Positions 53,247 through 60,900 of a stretch of DNA of 64,000 nucleotides are shown here, piece by piece. A program made the translations under genes and the position numbers. Where the stretch lies: contig NZ_SGWV01000007.1 of NCBI RefSeq assembly GCF_004216565.1, positions 434,001 to 498,000 of the forward strand. The letters run 5' to 3'. Source of the DNA: Sphaerotilus mobilis (GTDB lineage Bacteria; Pseudomonadota; Gammaproteobacteria; Burkholderiales; Burkholderiaceae_C). Position 1 is the stretch's first letter. Each line of letters begins with the position of its first letter. A model generated the notes under the pieces. It was given only the letters and a program-made list of their open reading frames with translations. It searched no databases and was not told the DNA's origin.

Positions 53247-54590
53247 TCAGCGGCCGACTTCTTCGCCGATGACGATCTTCAGGCTGTTGGACCCCAGCGC
53301 CACTGGCTGGCTCAGGCCCTGCAGGTCGCCCGGCTGCGGCATCGCGTTGCCGCTCTTGCTGATGCGCGCACCGACGATGACCTGCGGGAAGTTGGACAGC
53401 TTCATGGTCGGCGCCATGGCGCTGCTGTCGTCGAGCGTGAAGGTGATCGGCAGGTCCTTGACCTGCTTGCGCACGATGGCCAGCGGCATGCGCGGGCCTT
53501 CGGCGGCGCGGGCGAACACGAAGACGGTGTCCTCGGGCGAGGCCTTGCCAGCCAGCGCGGGCGCCAGCGTGACGGTGCCCGCAACGCTGGTCTTGCCGGC
53601 GGCGGCGGCTTGAGTGGCGGGTTGTGCGCGAGGTTGTGCGGCAGGTTGTGCGGCCGGTGTCGCCTGTGCCGTCGCAGCGGGTGCAGCCGTGGCCGCGACA
53701 GCGCCGCCCTTGGGCATCTCGCCGTCGGCCAGCAGCGGCAGACCGCCACGTTGGCGGGCTTCGTTGATGCTTTCGCGCACCTGCTGGGCCATCGGCGAGT
53801 CGGCCGGCTGGCTGATCAGGATACGTTCCCACAACGAAGCAGCGGCCTTGAAGTCACCGCGCAGGAAGGCTTCGGTGCCGGCCAGCGACAGCGCCTTGGG
53901 CTGGTTCGGGTCGATCTTGAGGGCGCGCTGCACGAAGGTCATCGGCTCGCCGGCGATCTGGCGGTTGTTGGTGACGGCCAGCGAGTCGGCCAGGTCGGCC
54001 AGCAGACCGGCGTCATCGGGCACCAGCTCGACCGCCTTGCGATAGGCCGGCACGGCATCCGCCGCACGGCCCAGCACGCTGTAGGAGCGGCCCAGCATGG
54101 CCCAGCCCTCGGCGTTCTGCGGCTCGGTCTCCAGGCGCTGGCGCAGGCCATCGGCCATGGCGGCGATCTGCTCCATCGTGACCTCGTGGCCACCGCCCTG
54201 CCCGCCTTGCCCATCCGCGCCAGCGGCCGCGTTGGCCGTCGGGGTGCCGGCACGCTGGTCCCACAGGGACGGCGAACCGGTCATCACATAACCGCCCACG
54301 GTCAACGCGAGCACGAAGGCGCTGCTGAGTGCGATCAGCCGGGTCGACGGCCGGGCGCGGGCCGGGCGGGCGGCGGCTGCGACCGGCGCAGCGACAGGTG
54401 CGGCAACGGGTGCGGCGGGCGCAGCGCCCTCGATCACCGTGTCGTCGGTCGGGTTCATCACCTGCTCGACGATCAGGCGTTCAAGGCGCTCGCGGCTCTG
54501 GGCGAACTGGACGTCGTCCAGCGCGCCGCTGGCGTGCAGTTCCTGGAGTTGCTGGAGCTGTCGGCGCAGGGTGGCGATGTCAGGGGTCAT
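53247..54590 (-). CDS. ccmI: Cytochrome c maturation protein CcmI (CycH), TPR type
   Basis: A 447-residue apocytochrome chaperone that presents the CxxCH region to the ligation complex. The N-terminus is a coiled-coil-like segment (LRRQLQQLQELHASGAL) and a membrane helix (LIALSSAFVLALTVGGYVM, about 86-104). Periplasmic TPR repeats follow (AEGWAMLGRSYSVLGRAADAVPAYRKA; key residues W, G, Y, A). A C-terminal domain of about 110 residues holds DTVFVFARAAEGPRMPLAI. An Ala/Pro/Gln-rich linker lies before it. Confidence 0.93.
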   Translation of the reverse strand: MTPDIATLRRQLQQLQELHASGALDDVQFAQSRERLERLIVEQVMNPTDDTVIEGAAPAAPVAAPVAAPVAAAARPARARPSTRLIALSSAFVLALTVGGYVMTGSPSLWDQRAGTPTANAAAGADGQGGQGGGHEVTMEQIAAMADGLRQRLETEPQNAEGWAMLGRSYSVLGRAADAVPAYRKAVELVPDDAGLLADLADSLAVTNNRQIAGEPMTFVQRALKIDPNQPKALSLAGTEAFLRGDFKAAASLWERILISQPADSPMAQQVRESINEARQRGGLPLLADGEMPKGGAVAATAAPAATAQATPAAQPAAQPRAQPATQAAAAGKTSVAGTVTLAPALAGKASPEDTVFVFARAAEGPRMPLAIVRKQVKDLPITFTLDDSSAMAPTMKLSNFPQVIVGARISKSGNAMPQPGDLQGLSQPVALGSNSLKIVIGEEVGR

Positions 54591-54696
54591 GGGTGTCGTC
54601 GGTCGAGCAGATCGGTGGCCCGGGCAGGGCCGGGCGACAGGAGGGCGCGCCGCACGGGGGCGCGCCGCTGGAGGGGCCGGGTCGGGTCGACGCGGG

Positions 54697-55203
54697 TCAG
54701 GTGCGGCCGGTGGCGGCGCTGTCCTCGTCCTCGTCGGGGTCGAAGGCCTCGGCGGGCATGCGGCTGCGCCGGCGCAGCACGACGATCAGCATGGCGACGC
54801 CACCGATCATCAGCACGGTCGGGCCGGCCCACAGCAGCACGGTGGTGGTCTTGACCGGCGGCCGATAGAGCACGAAGTCGCCGTAGCGGGCGGTCATGAA
54901 GGAGATGATCTCCTCGTTGCTGGCGCCCTTGTGCAGCATCTCGCGGACCTGCTCGCGCAGGTCGTCGGCCAGGCCGGCGCTGGAGCCGGCCACGGTCTGG
55001 TTCTGGCAGACCAGGCAGCGCAGCTCGGAGGTGATCTCCAGCATGCGGCGCTCCAGCTCGGGGTCGGCGACGGCGGGCTGGGCTTCGGCGGCCTGCACGG
55101 CGGGCGCCAGCAGGCTGACGGCGACGAACACGCTGGCGAGCAGGGCCGGCACACGCCGGATCAGGCGCCACAAGTTCGTGGGCAGGTCGAGGTGATCAGA
55201 CAT
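54697..55203 (-). CDS. ccmH: Cytochrome c maturation protein CcmH (CcmL)
   Basis: A 168-residue thiol oxidoreductase of the haem ligation complex. It has a signal-like N-terminal segment, the redox motif LRCLVCQNQTVAGS near residue 60, GDFVLYRPP near 108 and one C-terminal membrane helix. It reduces apocytochrome cysteines together with CcmG. The gene overlaps ccmG by 8 bp. Confidence 0.95.
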   Translation of the reverse strand: MSDHLDLPTNLWRLIRRVPALLASVFVAVSLLAPAVQAAEAQPAVADPELERRMLEITSELRCLVCQNQTVAGSSAGLADDLREQVREMLHKGASNEEIISFMTARYGDFVLYRPPVKTTTVLLWAGPTVLMIGGVAMLIVVLRRRSRMPAEAFDPDEDEDSAATGRT

Positions 55204-55732
55204 TGAGGGTCTTCAGCAGCGGTTCGATGCGCTCGCGGATCACCTGAGGGGTGAGCGGGCCGATGTGCTTGAAACGCACCACGCCCTCGCGGTCGATGAT
55301 GAAGGTCTCGGGCACGCCATAGACACCGAAGTCCAGGCCGACGCGGCCGTTCAGGTCATGCAGCGAGTCGGTGTAGGGGTTGCCGAACTGGGCCAGCCAC
55401 TGCTGACCATCGGCGCGCTGGTCCTTGTAGTTCAGGCCGTAGATGGGCAGGCGATTCTGCTTGCTGTACTGGACCAGCAGCGGATGCTCCTCGCGGCAGG
55501 CCACGCACCAGGAGGCCCAGACGTTGAGCATCCAGACCTTGCCCAGCAGGTCGGCCCGCTGCAGGGTCTTGGCCGGGTCGTGCAGCGTGGCCAGCGCGAA
55601 CTCGGGCGCCGGCTTGCCGATCAACGGCGACGGGACCTCGCGCGGATCGCGGTTGAGTCCCACGCCCAGGAAGGCCGCGATGACCAGGAACAGGCCCAGC
55701 GGCAGCAGGAAGCGAAGCATCTTGCGGTTCAT
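55196..55732 (-). CDS. ccmG: Thiol:disulfide interchange protein CcmG/DsbE
   Basis: A 178-residue membrane-tethered thioredoxin-like protein. Its helix (FLLPLGLFLVIAAFLGVGL, residues 8-26) is followed by the active site WASWCVACREEHP near 74 and GVPETFIID near 137, a family signature that forms the acidic reducing fold. It reduces CcmH or apocytochrome in the periplasm. It overlaps ccmF by 4 bp (ATGA). Confidence 0.96.
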   Translation of the reverse strand: MNRKMLRFLLPLGLFLVIAAFLGVGLNRDPREVPSPLIGKPAPEFALATLHDPAKTLQRADLLGKVWMLNVWASWCVACREEHPLLVQYSKQNRLPIYGLNYKDQRADGQQWLAQFGNPYTDSLHDLNGRVGLDFGVYGVPETFIIDREGVVRFKHIGPLTPQVIRERIEPLLKTLNV

Positions 55733-57723
55733 GCCGACACCCCCTCGGCCGCGTTCTGGGCTGCGGTTGCGGCCACCTTGCGGCGGTAGCGGCGATCGGT
55801 CGCGGCCAGCAGGCCGCCCAGGGCCATGATGAAGCAGCCACCCCAGATCCAGTCGACGAAGGGCTTGACGTAGATGCGCACGATCCAGGCGCCGTTGTTG
55901 TCGACCGCCTCGCCCAGCGAGACATAGAGGTCGCGGGTCAGGCCGACGTCAATGGCGGCCTCGGTCATCGGGTTGCGCTGCACGCGGTAGACGCGCTTTT
56001 CCGGGTACATCTCGGTGATGACCTTCTCGCTGCCTTCGGCCGTGACCTTGACCTGGCCCTGCGCGGCGACGTAGTTGGGGCCTTCGATGTCACGCACGCC
56101 CAGGAAGGTGAAGGTGTGGCCGGCCACGGTTGTGGTGTCGCCCAGGTTCATCTTGACGTCGCGCTCGACCTCGTAGGTGCGCACCATCGTGACGCCGAAG
56201 ATGAAGGCCGCGACACCCAGGTGCGCCACCATCATGCCCACCGTCGCACGCTGGACCTGGCGCAGGCGCTGGCCGAGCGTGGCCACGCCGGGCAGCGGGC
56301 GGACCTTCTCCCACAGATCGGTGGCCACGCTGGCGGCGATCCACCAGGCGAGCGCAAGACCGATGCTGGTCATGACCTCGATGCGACCGGCCAGCCAGCC
56401 CGTCAGCAGCGAGCCGACCAGCGCGACCACGGCGGCCCAGCGCAGGCGGCGCGCCAGGTCGGGCAGTTCGGCCTGCTTCCAGCGCGTCATCGGACCGACG
56501 CCCATCAGGAAGATCACCGGGATCATCAGTGGCGCGAAGACGGTGTCGAAGTACGGCGGGCCGACCGAGATCTTGCCGAGGTTGAGCGCGTCGAGCAGCA
56601 GCGGGTAGAGCGTGCCCAGCAGCACCGCCGCCATCGCCACGACGAACATGACGTTGTTGCCCAGCAGCAGCGTCTCGCGCGAGAGCAGGGCGAAGCGCGA
56701 GCCCAGGCCGACGCTCGGGGCGCGCCAGGCGTAGAGCGTCAGCGAGGAGCCGATCACCACGACCAGGAAGCCGAGGATGAACAGGCCACGCGCCGGATCG
56801 GTCGCGAAGGCATGGACCGAGGACAGCACGCCCGAGCGGACCAAGAAGGTGCCGACCAGCGACAGCGAGAAGGCCATGATGGCCAGCAGCACGGTCCAGT
56901 TCTTGAAGCTGCCGCGCTTCTCGGTCACCGCCAGCGAGTGGATCAGCGCGGTGCCGACCAGCCAGGGCATGAACGAGGCGTTCTCGACGGGGTCCCAGAA
57001 CCACCAGCCGCCCCAGCCCAGCTCGTAGTAGGCCCACCAGGAGCCCAGCGCGATGCCGATGGTCAGGAACATCCACGCCACCGTGGTCCACGGCCGGGTC
57101 CAGCGGGCCCATTGCGCATCGAGGTTGCCGCCGATCAGCGCGGCGATCGCAAAGGCGAAGGCGACCGCGAAGCCGACATAGCCCATGTAGAGCATCGGCG
57201 GGTGGATCACCATGCCCGGGTCCTGCAGCAGCGGGTTCAGGTCACGGCCATCAGGGGCCGGCGGCCACAGGCGCTCGAAGGGGTTGGAGGTCAGCAGCGT
57301 GAAGGCCAGGAAGCCCACCGACACCAGACCCATCACCGCCAGGATGCGGGCCAGCACCTGCATCGGCAGATCCCGGCTGAACAGCGCCACGGCCATCATC
57401 CAGCCGGCCAGCATCAGCATCCACAGCAGCAGCGAGCCTTCATGGCCGCCCCAGATGCCGGCGATGCGGTAGGCCAGCGGCAGCTGGCTGTTGGAGTTGC
57501 TGGCCACGTAGGTGACCGAGAAGTCGTGCGTCACGAAGCCGACGCCGAGGCAGACGGTGGAGGCCAGCACCAGCACAAACAGCAGCGTGGTGGCGGGCCG
57601 GGCCAGCGCCATCCAGTCGGCCCGGTTCTTCTGCGCACCCACCAGCGGCACGGTGCCCAGCACCAGCGACACGCCCAGGGCGACCCACAGCAGGACATGC
57701 CCGAGTTCGGCATAGCTGATCAT
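55729..57723 (-). CDS. ccmF: Haem lyase subunit CcmF
   Basis: A 664-residue, about 15-helix membrane protein at the core of the haem-cytochrome c ligase. The tryptophan-rich WWD domain is at [19 protein letters not shown] near residue 240, and the conserved haem-binding His residues lie around it. [13 protein letters not shown] and the late [22 protein letters not shown] block are also typical. It overlaps both ccmE and ccmG by 4 bp. Confidence 0.97.
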   Translation of the reverse strand: MISYAELGHVLLWVALGVSLVLGTVPLVGAQKNRADWMALARPATTLLFVLVLASTVCLGVGFVTHDFSVTYVASNSNSQLPLAYRIAGIWGGHEGSLLLWMLMLAGWMMAVALFSRDLPMQVLARILAVMGLVSVGFLAFTLLTSNPFERLWPPAPDGRDLNPLLQDPGMVIHPPMLYMGYVGFAVAFAFAIAALIGGNLDAQWARWTRPWTTVAWMFLTIGIALGSWWAYYELGWGGWWFWDPVENASFMPWLVGTALIHSLAVTEKRGSFKNWTVLLAIMAFSLSLVGTFLVRSGVLSSVHAFATDPARGLFILGFLVVVIGSSLTLYAWRAPSVGLGSRFALLSRETLLLGNNVMFVVAMAAVLLGTLYPLLLDALNLGKISVGPPYFDTVFAPLMIPVIFLMGVGPMTRWKQAELPDLARRLRWAAVVALVGSLLTGWLAGRIEVMTSIGLALAWWIAASVATDLWEKVRPLPGVATLGQRLRQVQRATVGMMVAHLGVAAFIFGVTMVRTYEVERDVKMNLGDTTTVAGHTFTFLGVRDIEGPNYVAAQGQVKVTAEGSEKVITEMYPEKRVYRVQRNPMTEAAIDVGLTRDLYVSLGEAVDNNGAWIVRIYVKPFVDWIWGGCFIMALGGLLAATDRRYRRKVAATAAQNAAEGVSA

Positions 57724-58193
57724 GGCTGGCTCCCCTTGGGCATCGACTTGTCGGCCTGCGCGCTCTGCATCTGGCCGCCTTCCTTGGCCCGCTTGAGGGC
57801 CTCGGCGGCTTCGGGCGGCATGTAGTTCTCGTCGTGCTTGGCCAGCACCTCGCGGGCCTGGAAGACGCCCGACTGCACGGTGCCCTGCGCGACCACGCCC
57901 TTGCCTTCCTTGAACAGGTCGGGAAGGATGCCCTCGTAGCTGACCGGCACCTTCTGGACCGTGTCGGTGACGACGAAGTTCACGCGCACGCCTTCACGCC
58001 GCACGCTGCCCTCCTCGACCATGCCGCCGAGCCGGAAGGTGCGGCCATCGGGCACCTCCTTGGCGACCACCTGGCTGGGCGAGTAGAAGAACACGAGATT
58101 GCTCTCGAAGGCGCTGAGCACCAGGGCCGAAACGGCGCCCACGGCGACCAGCACACCGCCGGCAATCGCCAGCCGCTTGTGACGGGGTTTCAT
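57720..58193 (-). CDS. ccmE: Haem chaperone CcmE
   Basis: A 157-residue periplasmic haem carrier, anchored by one N-terminal helix ([22 protein letters not shown], shortened here; residues 8-29). It has an OB-fold body ([13 protein letters not shown]) and the haem-linking motif [11 protein letters not shown] near residue 125, whose His binds haem covalently. The tail is longer and more charged than in E. coli. It starts 3 bp after the ccmD stop. Confidence 0.96.
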   Translation of the reverse strand: MKPRHKRLAIAGGVLVAVGAVSALVLSAFESNLVFFYSPSQVVAKEVPDGRTFRLGGMVEEGSVRREGVRVNFVVTDTVQKVPVSYEGILPDLFKEGKGVVAQGTVQSGVFQAREVLAKHDENYMPPEAAEALKRAKEGGQMQSAQADKSMPKGSQP

Positions 58194-58196
58194 GGT

Positions 58197-58352
58197 TCAG
58201 ATCTCCTCATCGATCGGTCGTGCCGCCGCTTCCAGCGCGCGGCGCCGGCGCTGTTGCGCCAGCCAGGGTTCGAGCAGCATCAACGCGGCACAGACCGCGT
58301 AGGAGCCCCACACATAGAGGCCGTAGCCGCCCATGGACCAGAAGTCTTTCAT
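58197..58352 (-). CDS. ccmD: Haem exporter protein CcmD
   Basis: A short 51-residue gene read from the ATG at 58350-58352 to TGA at 58197-58199. The product starts MKDFWSMGGYGLYVWGSYAV, then CAALMLLEPWL, and ends with a basic stretch RRRRAL and RPIDEEI. One helix and a basic cytosolic tail match CcmD, which stabilises CcmE in the CcmABCD complex. It lies in the expected place between ccmC and ccmE. Confidence 0.92.
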   Translation of the reverse strand: MKDFWSMGGYGLYVWGSYAVCAALMLLEPWLAQQRRRRALEAAARPIDEEI

Positions 58353-58375
58353 CGGGTGTCCGTGTCGAGAACGAA

Positions 58376-58403
58376 TGTCGGGTGTCAGGTGTCGGGTGTC
58401 GGG
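58376..58403. repeat. Heptameric tandem array after ccmC
   Basis: Four copies of TGTCGGG (one TGTCAGG), starting 21 bp after the ccmC stop in transcript direction and lying just before ccmD. Confidence 0.8.
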
Positions 58404-58424
58404 CGCGCGGGTCGGGCAGCGGGC

Positions 58425-59186
58425 TCAGGACGAGGCCGTGCCGGCCGCCGGACGGCCGCTGAGTTCGCCCACCCAGGCGGTGTCGCGCTCGCGTTCGAGG
58501 ATCAGCGCCCGGGTGCGCGAGAACACCACCGCGAAGGCATAGCCCCAGAAGGCCAGGCTCATCAGCAGCATGCCCTGCAGCATGGTCTCGGCCATCTTGG
58601 GCGCGGCGGTCAGGCTGACCGTGGCGCCCTGGTGCAGCGTGTTCCACCACTTGACCGAGAAATAGATGATCGGCACGTTGACCGCACCCACCACCGCCAG
58701 CAGCGCGCCAGCCCGGTCAGCCCGGCGGGTGTCGTCGATCGCGGCCACCAGGGCCATGTAGCCGAGGTAGAGCAGCAGCAGGATGAATTCGGAGGTCAGC
58801 CGGGCATCCCAGACCCACCAGGTGCCCCAGGTCGGCTTGCCCCACAGCGCGCCGGTCCACAGGGCCAGGAAGGTCAGCATCGCGCCGGTCGGGGCGATCG
58901 AACGCGCCACCATCGAGGCCAGCCGGGCGTTGAAGGCCCAGCCGATGGCCGCCCAGAAGGCCATGGCCAGGTACAGCACCATCGAGACCCAGGCGGCGGG
59001 CACGTGGATGTAGATGATGCGGTAGGCCTCGCCCTGGGTCGCGTCGGTCGGCGCGACGATGAAGCCGATGTAGAGGCCGGCCAGCGCCAGCGCGATCGTC
59101 ACGGCCCAGAGCCATGGCAACAGCGCGCCCGTGAGGGCATAGAAGCGCGACGGTGCAGCGAAAGTGAAGAGGCGCCAGGACTTCAT
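58425..59186 (-). CDS. ccmC: Haem exporter protein CcmC
   Basis: A 253-residue, six-helix membrane protein that loads haem onto CcmE. It carries YIHVPAAWVSMVLY near residue 50 and the WWD-type block WGTWWVWDARLTSEFILLLLY near 120, with flanking His residues. Length is normal. Unusually, 284 bp without a gene separate it from ccmB, so an internal promoter may lie there. Confidence 0.96.
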   Translation of the reverse strand: MKSWRLFTFAAPSRFYALTGALLPWLWAVTIALALAGLYIGFIVAPTDATQGEAYRIIYIHVPAAWVSMVLYLAMAFWAAIGWAFNARLASMVARSIAPTGAMLTFLALWTGALWGKPTWGTWWVWDARLTSEFILLLLYLGYMALVAAIDDTRRADRAGALLAVVGAVNVPIIYFSVKWWNTLHQGATVSLTAAPKMAETMLQGMLLMSLAFWGYAFAVVFSRTRALILERERDTAWVGELSGRPAAGTASS

Positions 59187-59470
59187 GACGGGATCGATCG
59201 GGTCGACAAAGATGACGTGGGCATGGACGTGACGGTAAACATGCGTAACGGCGAATATATGCAGTTCAAGGCGCGAGGCGTTTCTGGCCTGGACCGGCGC
59301 CCGATCCGACCCGGCACCCCTGACGGAGTTCCCCGCATTCGGGGCGATCTGAGCGATCGGGGCACCGGGTGTTCCGGCAGGCAGCCGGGCATTGTCTCAG
59401 GGCATCGTGTCGCTCAGGATTACCGGAAGTTGCTGCAGGTCAAGACGCGTGACAGGCCCGCAGCCACGGA

Positions 59471-60211
59471 TCACTCGGTCGAGATGCGCAGAGCCGCTGC
59501 ACTGGCCAGCGGGGCCAAGCCGGCGGTCGCGATGAGCAGCGCGCCCAGCAGCGCGTAGTGGGGTTGCGGCGACATCCCCGTCTCGACCGCACCGACCGCG
59601 CCGGTGCCGAAGATCAGCACCGGCACCGCCAGCGGCAGCACCAGCAAGAAGACCAACATGCCGCCGCTGCGCAGGCCCAGCGTCAGGGCCGCGCCGACGT
59701 TGCCGAGCAGGCTCAGCACCGGCGTGCCCATCAGCAGGCCCAGCACCAGCGCGGCGATGCCCTCGACGGACAGGTCGAACATCAGCCCGAACAGCGGCGC
59801 CACCATCACCAGCGGCAGGCCCGTCAGCAACCAGTGCGACAAGGACCGCGCCAGCGCGACGCCGGCCAGCGGCTGGCCGCACAGCAGCAGTTGTTCGAGC
59901 GTGCCGTCGGCATGGTCGCCGGCATAGAGCGAATTGACCGACAGCATCGCCGCCAGCAGCGCGCAGACCCACACCACGCCCGGCGCGATCTGGCGCAGGG
60001 TCTGCGGCTCCGGCCCGACCCCCAGCGGGAACAGGCCGACCGCGACGATGAAGAAAACGATCGGCAGCGTCGCCTCGCTGCGGCGGCGGGCGGCCAGGCG
60101 CAGGTCACGCAGGACCAGCGCGGCGAGCGTGCCGAGCAGCGGCGCGGCTGGCGATTCGTCGACGGCCCGATCGGCGCCCTGCCCTTCCACGCCTTGCAGC
60201 GCGGCGCTCAT
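59471..60211 (-). CDS. ccmB: Haem exporter membrane protein CcmB
   Basis: A 246-residue, six-helix permease partner of the CcmA ATPase. It shows LVLRDLRLAARRRSEATLPIVFF (key residues RDL...RR) near 30, DHADGTLEQLLLCG near 95 and SLLGNVGAALTLGLRSGGML near 165. I start at the ATG at 60209-60211 (MSAALQG), which overlaps the ccmA stop (ATGA). Confidence 0.94.
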   Translation of the reverse strand: MSAALQGVEGQGADRAVDESPAAPLLGTLAALVLRDLRLAARRRSEATLPIVFFIVAVGLFPLGVGPEPQTLRQIAPGVVWVCALLAAMLSVNSLYAGDHADGTLEQLLLCGQPLAGVALARSLSHWLLTGLPLVMVAPLFGLMFDLSVEGIAALVLGLLMGTPVLSLLGNVGAALTLGLRSGGMLVFLLVLPLAVPVLIFGTGAVGAVETGMSPQPHYALLGALLIATAGLAPLASAAALRISTE

Positions 60212-60900
60212 GGCGTGGGCTCCGTCGCCAGCGGCCGGACTTCCAGACCGGTGCGGGTGAGCCACAAGGTATCGGCCGGCGGCGCGCTGGCGGCCAGCGC
60301 CTGGTGGCTGGTCAGGATGGCGCAGCCGCCGCGGGCGACGTGTTCGCCCAGCAGGCCATCGAGCGCGGCGATGCCGGCGCTGTCCAGCGCGTCATAGGGC
60401 TCATCGAGGATCCACGGCAGCGGCGCGTGTTCCAGCGCCAGCCGGGCCAGCGCGATGCGGCGGCGCTGGCCTTGTGACAGCGTGCGCACCGGCGCATCCA
60501 GCCGTTGGCCCATGCCCATGCGCGTCAGCGCGGCGCGCACCGGCGCGGACTGCGCATCGGCCTGGGCGATGCGGCCGTGCAGGCGGGCGGTGAAGGCCAG
60601 CGTCTCGGCCGCGCTGAGGTCGTCCTTCAGGGCGTTGGCGTGGCCGATGTAGAGCGGTGCCCGTCCAGCGGCGGCGGCGCGTCGCACCGGCAGGCCGGCG
60701 GCGCGGACCTCGCCGGCGTCCGGTGCGGCCAGCCCGGCCAGCAGGCGCAGCAGGCTGGTCTTGCCGCGGCCGTTGTCGGCCCGCAGCCAGACCAGACGGC
60801 CCGGGCGCAGGGCCAGGTTGAGGCCGCCGAAGAGCTTGCGCTCGCCACGTCGGCAGGCCAGCTCGCGGGCCTCTAGCGGCGCCGCAGGATCAGAAGTCAT
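60208..60900 (-). CDS. ccmA: Haem exporter ATP-binding protein CcmA
   Basis: A 230-residue ABC ATPase. Walker A reads RADNGRGKTSLLRLLAG near residue 42 (G-x-x-G-x-GKT/S with N replacing the usual second residue), the signature is LSQGQRRRIALARL near 142, and Walker B is PWILDEPYDALD near 161. It powers release of holo-CcmE. It starts MTSDPAAPLEA at 60900, overlapping the end of the outer-membrane protein gene by 11 bp; the longer frame to 61170 is antisense-like and rejected. Confidence 0.94.
   Translation of the reverse strand: MTSDPAAPLEARELACRRGERKLFGGLNLALRPGRLVWLRADNGRGKTSLLRLLAGLAAPDAGEVRAAGLPVRRAAAAGRAPLYIGHANALKDDLSAAETLAFTARLHGRIAQADAQSAPVRAALTRMGMGQRLDAPVRTLSQGQRRRIALARLALEHAPLPWILDEPYDALDSAGIAALDGLLGEHVARGGCAILTSHQALAASAPPADTLWLTRTGLEVRPLATEPTP

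Noticed and set aside
59183-59392. Small minus-strand frame between ccmB and ccmC
   Set aside because: It is Arg/Pro/Ser-rich, without a ribosome site or family likeness.
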